Assembly (NCBI GenBank): GCA_035513345.1
Contig: DATKCF010000160.1
Span: forward strand, 1-64,000
DNA length: 64,000 nt
Source of the DNA: DATKCF01 sp035513345
GTDB lineage: Bacteria > Gemmatimonadota > Gemmatimonadetes > Longimicrobiales > RSA9
Direction of reading: 5' to 3'
Numbering within the stretch: position 1 is the stretch's first letter; each line of letters begins with the position of its first letter. The position numbers and the translations under genes were made by a program. Shown piece by piece: positions 1 to 9,509 of the stretch. Under the pieces are notes generated by a model. It did no database searches. It was not told the origin of the DNA and saw only the letters and a program-made list of their open reading frames with translations.

Positions 1-132
1 CCCCGCCTGGCTGGCTCGGTTACCCCGTAATCGCTCCGCCGCACTCCGCGTTCTCCGCGTTCTCCGCGGTGAAAATTTCTGTTCGACGAATCGTCCACCC
101 ACCGCGAAGCCCTCGGAACTCGAGAAACCGAA

Positions 133-165
133 GAGAGGGCGCCCCGGCTCCCGGAGCACCCTCTC
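133..165 (-). terminator. Intrinsic terminator after the M14 carboxypeptidase gene
   Basis: Read on the minus strand this is a hairpin with a stem of about 15 bp (GAGAGGGTGCTCCGG pairing with its complement, two G-T wobbles) and a three-base loop GAG. A moderately T-rich stretch follows. It lies about 30 bp past the stop of the leftward peptidase gene. I see no gene in the rest of 1-193; a short direct repeat GTTCTCCGC occurs near position 50. Confidence 0.65.
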
Positions 166-193
166 CCACCCTCGACACAACTACTCGTGTTCT

Positions 194-3100
194 CTAGGAC
201 ACCGGTTTCAGCGGCGGCGGCGGCGGCACGTCGTTCCAGTTGAGGATCGAGTTGAAGACCATTCCGAACTCGCCATGGTTCTGCCAGCGGTAGATCGGGT
301 TGTTGGCGAACATGATGACACGGCCCTTGCCGTTGTAAGCGTTGGGTACGTCGACGGCGAACGCGCGTCCGGCGATGTTGTCTGCACCGACCATGAGTCC
401 GCTGAGCACGGCGTCATCGCCACCGACGTAGCGGGCGAGGACGTTGGCCTGGTCCGCTACGCCGACGCGGAATACCTGAGAGGCCTGGCCGTATTTGATC
501 GGGAAGATCGAATCGTTGTGGCCGTAGAACACGGGGTGTTCGGGCCGTGTGATCTCGGCCAGGATGAGCGGCTTCTGCGCGTTGACGCCCTCGGGCGCTT
601 CGAGATCGATTGTCCTGGCGAAACCGAACTCGATCGGGAACCGGACGGCGTTGAGTGTCGTGATGAGTGTTCCGCCGGCTTCGAGAAACTGCTGGAACGC
701 CTGCACGCCCTGTTCGCCGAAGCCGCCGGTCATGTCATCGGTTTGGCCGTACATGCCGAGGAACCGGAACTTCTCGGTCTGCACGTACGGCTGTGGCCGT
801 TCAGCCGGTTCGGCGAGCACGTTCTCGCGGTTGATATTCTGCGTGGCCATGACGATGACATCGTAGTCGGCCTCGAGGTTCCCCTGAACGACGCGCTCCT
901 TGTAGATCAGGTCGAAAGGGATGCCGAACTGATCGAAGGCATGGCGATACCAGCCGAGTTCCTGGGTTCCATTCCACTGCGAGTAGATCGCGATTCTTGG
1001 CGCATCGCCGTCGTGGGTCGCGACGGTTGGCAAGCTGGAGAGAGCGGCGCCGGACAGGCCAAGCGAATCGACGACGGACCGGGCGGCCAGGAGCTCCTGT
1101 GGTGATCCGTTGATGATGAACGAGCCGGGCGGGAAGTCGATGCCTTCGGCGGTGAACGGCTGTTCGGTCACCTGCATGCTCAGGTTCGCGAGTCGGTAGC
1201 GGAGCGCGATCATGTTGTTCGAGCCGAGGTGCGCTACGGCCAGGCCGGCGTTGCCGTTACCGGCGACGGCGCCGTCGAACGCGGCCAGATCGATGGATGT
1301 AGTGCGTGCGTCGAGGATCGCATCGTCGTCGATCTGAAGCACCTCGGCGTCGAAGGCCAGGCCCATGGTCCAGCCGCTGTCGTCGTAGGTGCGGAGCTGC
1401 TCGTCGGGATAGTCCTGTCGTTCGAGCAGATTCCTGGCCAGGCGGCCGTAGGGCTGATCGAGCTTGATGACGTACGATCCGACGGGCAGCGTATCGGCGT
1501 CGAGCACGAGTCTCGAGGACAGCCGTCCGACCTCGATGCCCTGAGCGCGCAGGATGTTGACCAGCGTGGTCACGCGCGTCATGTCACGCTGGACCGGGAT
1601 CGCGTAGCCGTACGGCGCTTCGGATCTGCCGGCGTCCATCGAGTTGCGCGTTTTCACGTAGAAGTTCTCGAGTACGAGGTTCGGGAGCGTCGACGTGAGC
1701 TGTAGCGCCGAGAGCACCGCGGTCTGCATGTAGTTCGTATTGTTGCGGCGCGTGAACTTCGACACGGCATCCTCGGGCACCGGAATACCGCGGTACCACT
1801 CGCGGTCCTGGCCACCACCCCTTCCGGTCGGGACACCGCCGCGGCCGCCTCCGCGACCCGCCTGTGCGCCACCGCGACCCGCGCCACGACCCGCCTCAGC
1901 CTGTGCACCGCCGCCCCGGGCGCCACCCGTGCCGGCCCGTCCGCCCGCCTCGGCGGCCCGGGCGCTGTCGGCCGCCGCCGAATCACGCGCGGCTTCTTCC
2001 AGTCTCGCGGTCTCGAGCGAGTCGAGATCGACATCGCGACCCGACTGTGTTTCGTACATCCGCATCATGCCGTTGTGATTGTACGCTACGGATCCGAGGT
2101 AGCCGGGCGACCATCCGTCCATGAAGGCGTGGGTATAGACGCCGGGCATCCCCCACTTCGTCATTTGCGAGAGTTCCCAGTTCGAGAAGAAACGGAGCTC
2201 GCCGAACAGGAGCGGGTCGAGATTGGGGTTCTGCGGCGGGCCGCCGCTGTAGGTGTAGAGCAATGACAGCGACTCGTGCAGGTCATGCATGATCGGCGGA
2301 TGGGCGGTGAAGTACCAGTCGGTGATCGCGCGCATCGATACCTGTGACAGGTTGATGTCGCGATTGTTGTCGTGGTACACGTATCTGCCCCAGTAGGGCA
2401 CGCCCACGTTGCCGCCTCGCCCGCCGCCTCGGCCGCCGGTCGCCTCCTCGGTCGAGTCCGGTTCTTCGGTGGCTTCCTCGGCGGCTTCCTCGGCCGCTAT
2501 CGCGGCGTCGCGGTCGAGGTTGCGATAGAACCAGTCGACCAGGCGGTCGCGGCCGTCCGGATCCGCGACCGGCGTGATCGAGACGACCACGTTGTCGCGG
2601 ATCTGGCTGATGAACGGCGAGGTCTCGACGGCCAGCCGGTACGCCAGCTCCATGAGCATCTCCGGCGGGCCCAGTTCGCCGCTGTGCAGACCGCCCATCA
2701 GGTGGTAGTGCGGCTTCGTCGACTGGATGAGCTGCTGCACTTCGGCGTCGGACAGGCCGCGCGGGTCCGCGATACGCGCAAGGTTGTCGCGGTTCTGTTG
2801 GAGATTGGTGATGTTGTCCCCGGATGACACCCAGATCACGACGAGTTCGCGATCCTCGTCCGACCGGCCGATCGTCTCGACCGTGACGCGCGGCGAAGCC
2901 GCTGCGAGCGCGCGGTAGTACCGCAGGATATCCTCGTAGTACGTAAGCGTTTTCGGCGCTCCGATGTAGTACCCGAGCACGTCCCTGGGCGTCGGAATCC
3001 CATCCTCCAGCGGCAGATGGTCGACCAGCGGACTGCCGTAGCGCGGCTCGCTCGTCCATTCAGCGTACGCCCTGGCGAACTCGGCGTCCTGCCGCTGGCC

Positions 3101-3220
3101 CGGGTCCCGCAGACCCGTTATCGACTGCTGTGCGGACAACCCCGCCGCGCCAAGCGCGAGTAGTGCGAGCCCGGATGCGACGGACATCGAATGTCGTACG
3201 CCCACGCGTGCCTCCATCAT
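194..3220 (-). CDS. Secreted M14-family zinc carboxypeptidase
   Basis: Exported zinc metallopeptidase of about 1008 residues. The start is placed at the ATGATG pair near 3220, because a GGGAGA ribosome site lies 9-10 bases upstream and the protein then begins with a clear signal peptide ending around LSAQQ. The M14 zinc motif GLHSGELG is near residue 177, and a later HE pair (HDLHES) could supply the third ligand. The C-terminal half resembles the glutamine-amidotransferase-like extension of large bacterial M14 proteins. There are two low-complexity inserts: an acidic Glu/Ala run (about residues 237-273) and a Gly/Arg/Ala run (about 420-473). It probably degrades peptides outside the cytoplasm; its substrate is unknown. 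It stands alone and is divergent from the next gene. Confidence 0.85.
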   Translation of the reverse strand: MMEARVGVRHSMSVASGLALLALGAAGLSAQQSITGLRDPGQRQDAEFARAYAEWTSEPRYGSPLVDHLPLEDGIPTPRDVLGYYIGAPKTLTYYEDILRYYRALAAASPRVTVETIGRSDEDRELVVIWVSSGDNITNLQQNRDNLARIADPRGLSDAEVQQLIQSTKPHYHLMGGLHSGELGPPEMLMELAYRLAVETSPFISQIRDNVVVSITPVADPDGRDRLVDWFYRNLDRDAAIAAEEAAEEATEEPDSTEEATGGRGGGRGGNVGVPYWGRYVYHDNNRDINLSQVSMRAITDWYFTAHPPIMHDLHESLSLLYTYSGGPPQNPNLDPLLFGELRFFSNWELSQMTKWGMPGVYTHAFMDGWSPGYLGSVAYNHNGMMRMYETQSGRDVDLDSLETARLEEAARDSAAADSARAAEAGGRAGTGGARGGGAQAEAGRGAGRGGAQAGRGGGRGGVPTGRGGGQDREWYRGIPVPEDAVSKFTRRNNTNYMQTAVLSALQLTSTLPNLVLENFYVKTRNSMDAGRSEAPYGYAIPVQRDMTRVTTLVNILRAQGIEVGRLSSRLVLDADTLPVGSYVIKLDQPYGRLARNLLERQDYPDEQLRTYDDSGWTMGLAFDAEVLQIDDDAILDARTTSIDLAAFDGAVAGNGNAGLAVAHLGSNNMIALRYRLANLSMQVTEQPFTAEGIDFPPGSFIINGSPQELLAARSVVDSLGLSGAALSSLPTVATHDGDAPRIAIYSQWNGTQELGWYRHAFDQFGIPFDLIYKERVVQGNLEADYDVIVMATQNINRENVLAEPAERPQPYVQTEKFRFLGMYGQTDDMTGGFGEQGVQAFQQFLEAGGTLITTLNAVRFPIEFGFARTIDLEAPEGVNAQKPLILAEITRPEHPVFYGHNDSIFPIKYGQASQVFRVGVADQANVLARYVGGDDAVLSGLMVGADNIAGRAFAVDVPNAYNGKGRVIMFANNPIYRWQNHGEFGMVFNSILNWNDVPPPPPLKPVS

Positions 3221-3436
3221 CGGCCTGGTCTCCCTGGACTGATTGCACCACGCCGACAGGATACCGTCCGGGCCCTCGTCGGTCCAGTCGCCTGCTCGTC
3301 CGGCCCACAACGACGCGCTCCATTCGCACGGCCCACTCCGTGCGCTCCTGGCTGGATCCCTGTCCACCCGGCACTGGCCCGCGTCGCCACCCCGTTCCTA
3401 CATTTTGCTCTCAGCCACATAACGGGAGTACGACCA

Positions 3437-5140
3437 ATGCGGACCAACCCGATTCTATTCGTTCCCCTCACCGTCCTGGCGATCACGACCTGTGGCGAAC
3501 GGGAGGCGGCGGTGGACGGTCCTCTGGCGGATGGCATTGAGGCGAGCGACCTCCGTGAACGTGTCACCCGGTTCGAGCGAGCCGACATCGATTTCGATGC
3601 GTCGGTACTCGAGCCGTGGGAACGGGCGGTGATCGTGAAGCTCGTCGAGGCATCGGACCTCATGCACGAGATCTTCGCGCTTCAGGTCTGGCCGGAGAAC
3701 GCAGATTGGCAGGCACGTCTTGCCGCCTGGGATGGGCCGGCCGCCGATGCTGCCCGTGACTACTTCGACATCATGGTCGGGCCGTGGGACCGCCTCGTGC
3801 ACGGTGAGCCGTTCCTCGACGCCGGCCCCAGACCGCCCGGCGCCGGCTACTATCCGTCCGACCTGACGCAGGACGAGTTCGACGCCTGGCTCGACGAACA
3901 TCCCGACGATCACGAAGCGTTCACCGGCTATTTCACCGTCATCCGGCGGGCCGGCACGACCGGCAATCTCGAATCGATTCCGTACTCCGAGTTCTACGGC
4001 GAACAGCTCGGCCGTGCGGCGATGCTGCTGAACGAGGCCGCCGACCTCTCGGAGAATGCGTCACTTGCCGACTACCTGCGCAAGCGCGCCGATGCGTTTT
4101 CGACCAACGACTACTACGAGAGCGACATCGCGTGGATGGACATCACCGACAGTCGAATCGAGCCGACCATCGGTCCATACGAGGTCTACGAGGACCAGCT
4201 CTTCGGCTACAAGGCCGCCTTCGAGAGCTTCATCACGGTTGCCGATGCCGAAGCAAGTGCGGAGCTGGAGCAGCTCAAGAACTGGCTGCCCGCTCTCGAG
4301 CAGCAGCTTCCGATCGACGACACCTGGAAGAACCTTGACCGCAGCTTCGAAAGTCCGATCCGCGTCGTCGACGAAGTCTACACCGGAGGCGACACGAGGG
4401 CCGGCGTACAGACCACCGCGTTCAACCTTCCGAACGATCCCCGTGTGCACGAGCTCAAGGGATCCAAGAAGGTGATGCTGCGGAATGTTTCCCGCGCGAA
4501 ATTCGACCGCATCCTGAGCCCGATCGCGAGCCGCGTTCTCGGTCCCGATCTGGCCGGTGATGTCGCATTCCAGCCGTGGTTCACGAATGTCGTCATGCAC
4601 GAGCTTGCGCATGGCCTCGGCCCCACGACCGTCACGCTGCCCTCAGGCGAGCGGGCGAGCGTGAACCAGGCGCTGCGTGAGAATTACTCGGCGATCGAGG
4701 AAGCAAAGGCGGACGTGACCGGACTGCATTGCCTGACCGTGCTGGCAGCCGAGGGCGTCTACGACGAGACGTTCGTGCGACAGGCGTTCATCGGACACAT
4801 TGCCGACCTGTTCCGCGCCGTCCGATTCGGCACGGGCGAAGCACATGGAAAGGCGAATCTCGTGCAGTTCAACTGGCTGATCGAGAAGGGCGCTATCACG
4901 TACGACATCGAGAGCCGCACCATCTCCGCGGACCTTGCTGCCGTCATCGCCGCCAATCGGGAGCTGGCCGGAGTGATCCTGACACTCCAGGCCCGCGGCG
5001 ACTACGATGCCGCGGCCAGCCTGCTCTCCACCCATGGCGAGATCCGGCCCGAGCTCCAGGCGCTGCTCGCAAAGCTGGAAGACGTCCCGGTCGACATTCG
5101 ACCGAACTACACGGTCCTCCAGAAGATGGCCGACTGGTAA
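3437..5140 (+). CDS. M49-like (dipeptidyl-peptidase III-type) metallopeptidase lipoprotein
   Basis: Protein of 567 residues. The start at 3437 follows GGGAG and gives an N-terminal hydrophobic segment ending in Cys (LAITTCGE), a likely but not canonical lipobox. Around residue 388 is HELAHG, followed about 33 residues later by EEAKADV. Together these match the HExxxH-type and EExxAD zinc-site pattern of the M49/DPP III superfamily, although eukaryotic DPP III has a one-residue-longer HELLGH motif. Large helical segments precede the catalytic part. Likely role: a surface or periplasmic aminopeptidase-like enzyme. It is monocistronic, divergent from the M14 gene and convergent with the EF-G2-type gene. 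Substrate unknown. Confidence 0.7.
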   Translation: MRTNPILFVPLTVLAITTCGEREAAVDGPLADGIEASDLRERVTRFERADIDFDASVLEPWERAVIVKLVEASDLMHEIFALQVWPENADWQARLAAWDGPAADAARDYFDIMVGPWDRLVHGEPFLDAGPRPPGAGYYPSDLTQDEFDAWLDEHPDDHEAFTGYFTVIRRAGTTGNLESIPYSEFYGEQLGRAAMLLNEAADLSENASLADYLRKRADAFSTNDYYESDIAWMDITDSRIEPTIGPYEVYEDQLFGYKAAFESFITVADAEASAELEQLKNWLPALEQQLPIDDTWKNLDRSFESPIRVVDEVYTGGDTRAGVQTTAFNLPNDPRVHELKGSKKVMLRNVSRAKFDRILSPIASRVLGPDLAGDVAFQPWFTNVVMHELAHGLGPTTVTLPSGERASVNQALRENYSAIEEAKADVTGLHCLTVLAAEGVYDETFVRQAFIGHIADLFRAVRFGTGEAHGKANLVQFNWLIEKGAITYDIESRTISADLAAVIAANRELAGVILTLQARGDYDAAASLLSTHGEIRPELQALLAKLEDVPVDIRPNYTVLQKMADW

Positions 5141-5210
5141 CCCGGCCGGAAACCAGCCCCTGACACGTTTCCGGAACCGATAAACGTCTCCGGAACTGAC
5201 AACGGTTCCT

Positions 5211-7316
5211 TCACGCGTGGGCTGTCTGCTTCGCCTTCTGCGCCGCGTCGATGATCTTCTGCGCGGCGTGTTGCGGCACTTCCTCGTAGCCGTGCATCGT
5301 GCGCTGGTGCATGGCCCGGCCCTGCGTCAGTGATCGGAGCGTCGTCGCGTACTTGTACAGTTCCGCCTGCGGCACGAGTGCCTTGACCACGGTCTTCGCT
5401 CCGCTCTGCTCCATTCCCAGGATCTTGCCGCGGCGGTGGTTGAGGTCGCCGATCACGTCGCCCATATACGCCTCGGGCGTGACGACCGTCACCTCGACGA
5501 TCGGCTCGAGCAGAACCGGGCTGGCATCGTGCGCCGCCTTCTGGAAGGCCATCGAGCCCGCGATCTGGAAAGCAATGTCGCTCGAGTCCACACTGTGGTA
5601 CGAGCCGAAGTAGCATTCCGCCTCGACATCGACCACCGGATAGCCGGCCAGGATGCCTTTCTTCAGGGCTTCCTGGATGCCCTTGTCGACCGACGGGATG
5701 AACTTTGACGGAATGACGCCGCCACTGATCGCGTTCACGAAGTTGTAGCCTTCGCCGCGGGCCCGCGGCCGGAGCCGGACATGACAGTCGCCGAACTGGC
5801 CGTGACCGCCGGTCTGCTTCTTGTATCGGCCCTGCGCTTCAGCCGTCGACCGGATCGTTTCCCGATACGGAATGCGTGGTTCCTCGGTCGTCACCTCGAC
5901 GTGGAACTTGCGCTTCATCCGTTCCATGGTCACGTCGAGATGCAGCTCGCCCAGCCCGCGGATGATCGTCTGTCGAAGTTCCGGCTCGTACGATGCGTGG
6001 AACGTAGGGTCCTCTTCGTGCAGCTTGTTCAACGCTGCGCCGATTTTGTCCTCGTCGCTGCGTGACGCCGCCTGAACCGCCAGCGCGATGTCCGGCTCGG
6101 GAAAGTTGATCTTCTGCAGAACCACCGGCCGGTCCTGGGCGCACAGCGTGTCGTTCGTATGCGTGTTCTTCAGCTTGGCGACGACACCAATGTCACCGGC
6201 GTGAAGAATGGGCACTTCGATCCGCTCCTTGCCGAGCGGTACCGAAAGGTGCGCCAGCTTCTCCGACGCTTCCCGTTGGGCGTTCCAGACGTCCGATCCG
6301 TTGCTGATCGACCCGCTGAAGATACGGAAGAACGACAGCTCGCCAACGTGAGGCTCGGTCGTCGTCTTGAACACGAGCGCCGCGAGCGGACCATCGCTGG
6401 TGCCCTTCAACTCGACGAGCTGATCGAGGCCCGGTCGCTGCGCAAGCTCGTGCGGCGCTTCCTGCGGGCTCGGCACGATCTGCACGAGGGCTTCCAGCAA
6501 TGCGCGGATCCCCCACGTCGATTCAGCGGCGCCGCAGAACACCGGAAACAACTGGCCGCCGAGCATCGCGTGCTTCATCGCGGCCAGCGCCTGCTGCGTC
6601 GTAATCTCCTCACCTTCGAGGTACCGCTCGAGCAGCGTGTCGTCGGTCGTCGCGATCGCTTCGAAAAGCTCGGTCCTCGCCGACTCCGCCGCGTCCTGCA
6701 TCTCCGGAGGGACGTCAGCCTCGTCGTACTCTCCGTGGGCCGTGCCGGCGCGGTAGATGTGCGCCTTGCCGGTGAACAGGTTGATGATGCCCCGGAACGC
6801 CGGACCTTCACCGATCGGCAGTTCGGCGACCACGATCCTGTCCGTGAGATGCCCGCGGATCTCGTCGACGACCTTCGCGAATGCCGCGTTCTCCTTGTCC
6901 ATCATGCTGATGAAAAAAAGTCTGGGAATTCCGCGATCCTGCGTATATTCCCAGACCTTTTCGGTTCCCACCTCGACGCCGGTTGTGGCGCCGAGGACGA
7001 CTACCGCGCCATCGGCTACCCTCGTTCCGGCAATCGCGTCGCCAGTGAAGTCGAGGTATCCCGGCGTATCGATCAGGTTGACCTTGACGCCTGCCCATTC
7101 CGCGAACGCGACCGACGTCTGTATCGAGATGCCGTGCGCGATTTCCTCTTCGGAGTTCATCGTCAGCGCCGTGCCGTCCTTGACGTTGCCATGGCGCTTC
7201 GATGTGCCGGTCGCGAAGCACATCGCATCGATCAGTGTGGTCTTGCCGGACCCGCCGTGGCCCACGACCGCGACGTTCCGGATGTTCGTGGATTCGTACG
7301 TCTTGCCGGCTGGCAT
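5211..7316 (-). CDS. Elongation factor G-like GTPase (EF-G2/FusA2 type)
   Basis: Translation-factor GTPase of 701 residues with the full EF-G domain order (G domain, II, III, IV, V). The P-loop GHGGSGKTT is at residues 19-27. Switch II reads DTPGY (83-87), where canonical EF-G and EF-Tu have DTPGH, so the catalytic histidine is replaced by Tyr. The G4 region reads ISMMDKE instead of NKxD. The same DTPGY feature occurs in the mycobacterial FusA2 group, so this is a second EF-G-like protein and not the main FusA; there is no rpsL-rpsG-tuf context. Its role is uncertain: ribosome recycling, stress translation or slow GTP hydrolysis. A 156-bp palindromic element lies upstream. Confidence 0.85.
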   Translation of the reverse strand: MPAGKTYESTNIRNVAVVGHGGSGKTTLIDAMCFATGTSKRHGNVKDGTALTMNSEEEIAHGISIQTSVAFAEWAGVKVNLIDTPGYLDFTGDAIAGTRVADGAVVVLGATTGVEVGTEKVWEYTQDRGIPRLFFISMMDKENAAFAKVVDEIRGHLTDRIVVAELPIGEGPAFRGIINLFTGKAHIYRAGTAHGEYDEADVPPEMQDAAESARTELFEAIATTDDTLLERYLEGEEITTQQALAAMKHAMLGGQLFPVFCGAAESTWGIRALLEALVQIVPSPQEAPHELAQRPGLDQLVELKGTSDGPLAALVFKTTTEPHVGELSFFRIFSGSISNGSDVWNAQREASEKLAHLSVPLGKERIEVPILHAGDIGVVAKLKNTHTNDTLCAQDRPVVLQKINFPEPDIALAVQAASRSDEDKIGAALNKLHEEDPTFHASYEPELRQTIIRGLGELHLDVTMERMKRKFHVEVTTEEPRIPYRETIRSTAEAQGRYKKQTGGHGQFGDCHVRLRPRARGEGYNFVNAISGGVIPSKFIPSVDKGIQEALKKGILAGYPVVDVEAECYFGSYHSVDSSDIAFQIAGSMAFQKAAHDASPVLLEPIVEVTVVTPEAYMGDVIGDLNHRRGKILGMEQSGAKTVVKALVPQAELYKYATTLRSLTQGRAMHQRTMHGYEEVPQHAAQKIIDAAQKAKQTAHA

Positions 7317-7472
7317 TCAGGCCTCCTCATGGATCTACGCGAGCGGACCGCGCGGGGGGCGCAACCTAGGAGGGGCTCGGAGCGGGTGTCAAGAAGGGCG
7401 CCATCGACCACGGCGCGCCGGCGTCCCGGCAAAATCCCGTGCTTCGGGCGCGGAGCGCCGGGCGCCGCCTGT

Positions 7473-7628
7473 GGTTCGTCACCGAAGTGGGTTGAGCATC
7501 GAGAGCGCCGGGGCGCCCGCAGGGCAAGGCGGGACGACGAAGGAATAGCAGCGCTATTTCGAGGAGGCGCAACGCAGCCATGCGGGATGTCGCGGCGCTC
7601 GAATGCCAACCGACTTCGGTGACGAGCC
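7473..7628. repeat. 156-bp imperfect palindrome, MITE- or REP-like
   Basis: This fills the gene-free stretch between the rhomboid stop (7630) and the EF-G2 start (7316). Terminal inverted repeats of 22 bp (7473-7494 and 7607-7628) differ at two positions. The pairing continues inward with interruptions through matching GGCGCTC and TGCGGG blocks to a central GAATAGC-AGC-GCTATTTC hairpin. The whole unit could fold into one long stem. There is no coding capacity. Its end sequence GGTTCGTCACCGAAGTG recurs with one mismatch at 45767-45783, so it may belong to a dispersed family. Confidence 0.6.
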
Positions 7629-7629
7629 A

Positions 7630-8454
7630 CTAATTCTGGCGGTACTTCCGGCTGGCCTCATCGAGGACGCGCCGTTCTGCCGGCGTCAGGCTTGCCATCC
7701 CGTTCGAACTGATCTTGTCGAGCACCTTGTCCAGTTCGCCCAGGAGCTGCGCCTCATCCTTGTCGGCGCGGGAGCCCGTGCCCGGCACCGTCCTCGACGG
7801 TGTGTCTTCGCCGCCAGGCACGACCGTCAGTTTCCGCCGGTTCATCATCCTGTTGAACTTCCGCATGCCCTTCGGCCCGCGGTAGGCTTCCCATTTCAGC
7901 CACGCGAACCCGGCCGCAAAGCCGCCGAGGTGCGCGAAGTGCGCTACACCGTCCGCCCTCCCGCCGAACGCAGAGAACAGCGAGAAGATGGCCAGCAGGC
8001 CGACCAGAATCTTGGCCGGCACCGGGAAGATGCCCATCAGGTAGATCGGCGTATCGGGCCAGTTCATTGCGAATGCGAGCATCACGCCGAAAACCGCCGC
8101 TGACGCGCCAATGATCGGGCTCATCGGCTGGAGCAGCGACAGCACCGCCCCGCCCATGCCGCAGATGAAGTAGTACTTCAGAAACGCCTTCGAGCCCCAT
8201 TTCGCTTCGAGCGGCGGTCCGAAGAAGAACAGGCCGAGCATGTTGAACAGCAGGTGCATGAAGCCGCCGTGAGCGAACATGTACGTGATGATCGTCCACG
8301 GCTGAAGCAGCATGCCCGCGGGCATGAACGCCATGTAGCGAATGAGGCCCGGTTCAATGTACGTGACAAGGAACACGAGGGTGTTCGCGATCAGCAGACG
8401 CTGGACCCAGGGGGTCAGGCCATATCCTAATGAGAGTCCGCTGCGGTAGGCCAT
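7630..8454 (-). CDS. Rhomboid family intramembrane serine protease
   Basis: Membrane protein of 274 residues with about six transmembrane helices. The catalytic serine is in GASAAVFG (about residue 117), a variant of the usual GASG, and the partner histidine is in AHFAHLGG (about residue 171). The loop-1 region contains a HGGFMHLLFNM segment typical of rhomboids. A hydrophilic C-terminal tail of about 90 residues is unusually long and charged. It cleaves transmembrane substrates within the membrane; the substrate is unknown. It is in the same orientation as ddl, 26 bp downstream, and could be co-transcribed with it. Confidence 0.9.
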   Translation of the reverse strand: MAYRSGLSLGYGLTPWVQRLLIANTLVFLVTYIEPGLIRYMAFMPAGMLLQPWTIITYMFAHGGFMHLLFNMLGLFFFGPPLEAKWGSKAFLKYYFICGMGGAVLSLLQPMSPIIGASAAVFGVMLAFAMNWPDTPIYLMGIFPVPAKILVGLLAIFSLFSAFGGRADGVAHFAHLGGFAAGFAWLKWEAYRGPKGMRKFNRMMNRRKLTVVPGGEDTPSRTVPGTGSRADKDEAQLLGELDKVLDKISSNGMASLTPAERRVLDEASRKYRQN

Positions 8455-8480
8455 GAGGCTCGTTCTCGGGTATCGATCGG

Positions 8481-9509
8481 CTATTCAACCCGGCGCCGAC
8501 CGCCATGTTCCTGCAACGCCAGCCGGCATATCCGTTCGCACACGTCCACGAATCCCAGGCCGGCCGCTTCCGCGCCCTTGGGAAACAGGCTGGCCGACGT
8601 CATGCCCGGCAACGTGTTTGCCTCGAGGCACCACAGCCGGCCATCGGCTTCGAGCCGGAAGTCGATTCTGCTGTATCCGCGCAGCTTGAGCGCGCGGTGT
8701 CCGATGAGCGCCAACCGCTGCGCTTCCCGCGCGATCGCCGGATCGAGGTCCGCGGGGAATATCTCTTCGGCCATACCCGGCTGGTACTTGCACTCGTAGT
8801 CGAAGATCTCGTGCTTCGAGACGATCTCACCGACGGGCAGTGCTTCGTGGCCGAGCACGGGCACCGTCAGTTCGCGGCCCGGTATGAATCGCTCGATCAT
8901 GACTTCGTCATCGAAACGACCGGCCTCCTCGATGGCCGCTTCGAGCGCGTCAGGTGAGCGCACGATGGACAGCCCGACCGTCGAGCCCTGCTTGCTCGGC
9001 TTCACGACCGCGGGAAACCCGAGCGAGGTCGCGACCGCGTCCTCCGACACGGGCGCCATCAGCCACTCGGGCGTCGGCACGCCAACGTCCCTGAACAGCC
9101 GCTTCGCGATGTCCTTGTCCATCGCCATCGCGCTGCCGATCAGGCCGCTACCCGTGTACGGAATGGCGGTCGTGTCGAGCAGCGCCTGCAGCGTGCCGTC
9201 CTCGCCGAACGATCCGTGCATCGCGATGAAGATCACATCCACGTCCTGCGCCTCGCTGTCACGGAACAGCCCGACGAGGTCGACGTGCCGCATGTCGCCC
9301 AGCACATCCTCATCGGGCGGCACCGGCGCCACGCCCTGCCGAAGCGCGTCCGATTCGCGGTCCCGCGCGATCAGCCCGACCGCCGGATCGATGGCGACGA
9401 CGTCATGGCCGGCGGACCGGAGCGCGGCAACGACCTGCGCGCCACTCGCGATCGAGACGTCGCGTTCCGCGCTCGTGCCTCCGAACAGGACGGCAACTCG
9501 CATTCTCAT
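8481..9509 (-). CDS. ddl: D-alanine--D-alanine ligase
   Basis: ATP-grasp ligase of 342 residues that makes D-Ala-D-Ala for peptidoglycan. Visible features are the N-terminal VLFGGTSAERDVS motif, the HGSFGEDGTLQ block, the ATP-binding VKPSKQGSTVG loop, and the C-terminal metal-binding LEANTLPGMT. Its ATG overlaps the stop of the upstream cystathionine beta-synthase gene (ATGA), so translation is probably coupled. A second in-frame ATG two codons later (9503) is an equally possible start. It is not in a mur/fts cluster here. Confidence 0.93.
   Translation of the reverse strand: MRMRVAVLFGGTSAERDVSIASGAQVVAALRSAGHDVVAIDPAVGLIARDRESDALRQGVAPVPPDEDVLGDMRHVDLVGLFRDSEAQDVDVIFIAMHGSFGEDGTLQALLDTTAIPYTGSGLIGSAMAMDKDIAKRLFRDVGVPTPEWLMAPVSEDAVATSLGFPAVVKPSKQGSTVGLSIVRSPDALEAAIEEAGRFDDEVMIERFIPGRELTVPVLGHEALPVGEIVSKHEIFDYECKYQPGMAEEIFPADLDPAIAREAQRLALIGHRALKLRGYSRIDFRLEADGRLWCLEANTLPGMTSASLFPKGAEAAGLGFVDVCERICRLALQEHGGRRRVE

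Noticed and set aside
5173..5209. GGAACCG/CGGTTCC inverted repeat between the M49-like and EF-G2 genes as terminator
   Set aside because: Seven-base stem with a 23-base loop and no T-run; too weak to call.
6159..7622. 487-codon plus-strand frame across the EF-G2 gene and the palindrome
   Set aside because: Arg-rich antisense shadow that also runs through a non-coding palindrome.
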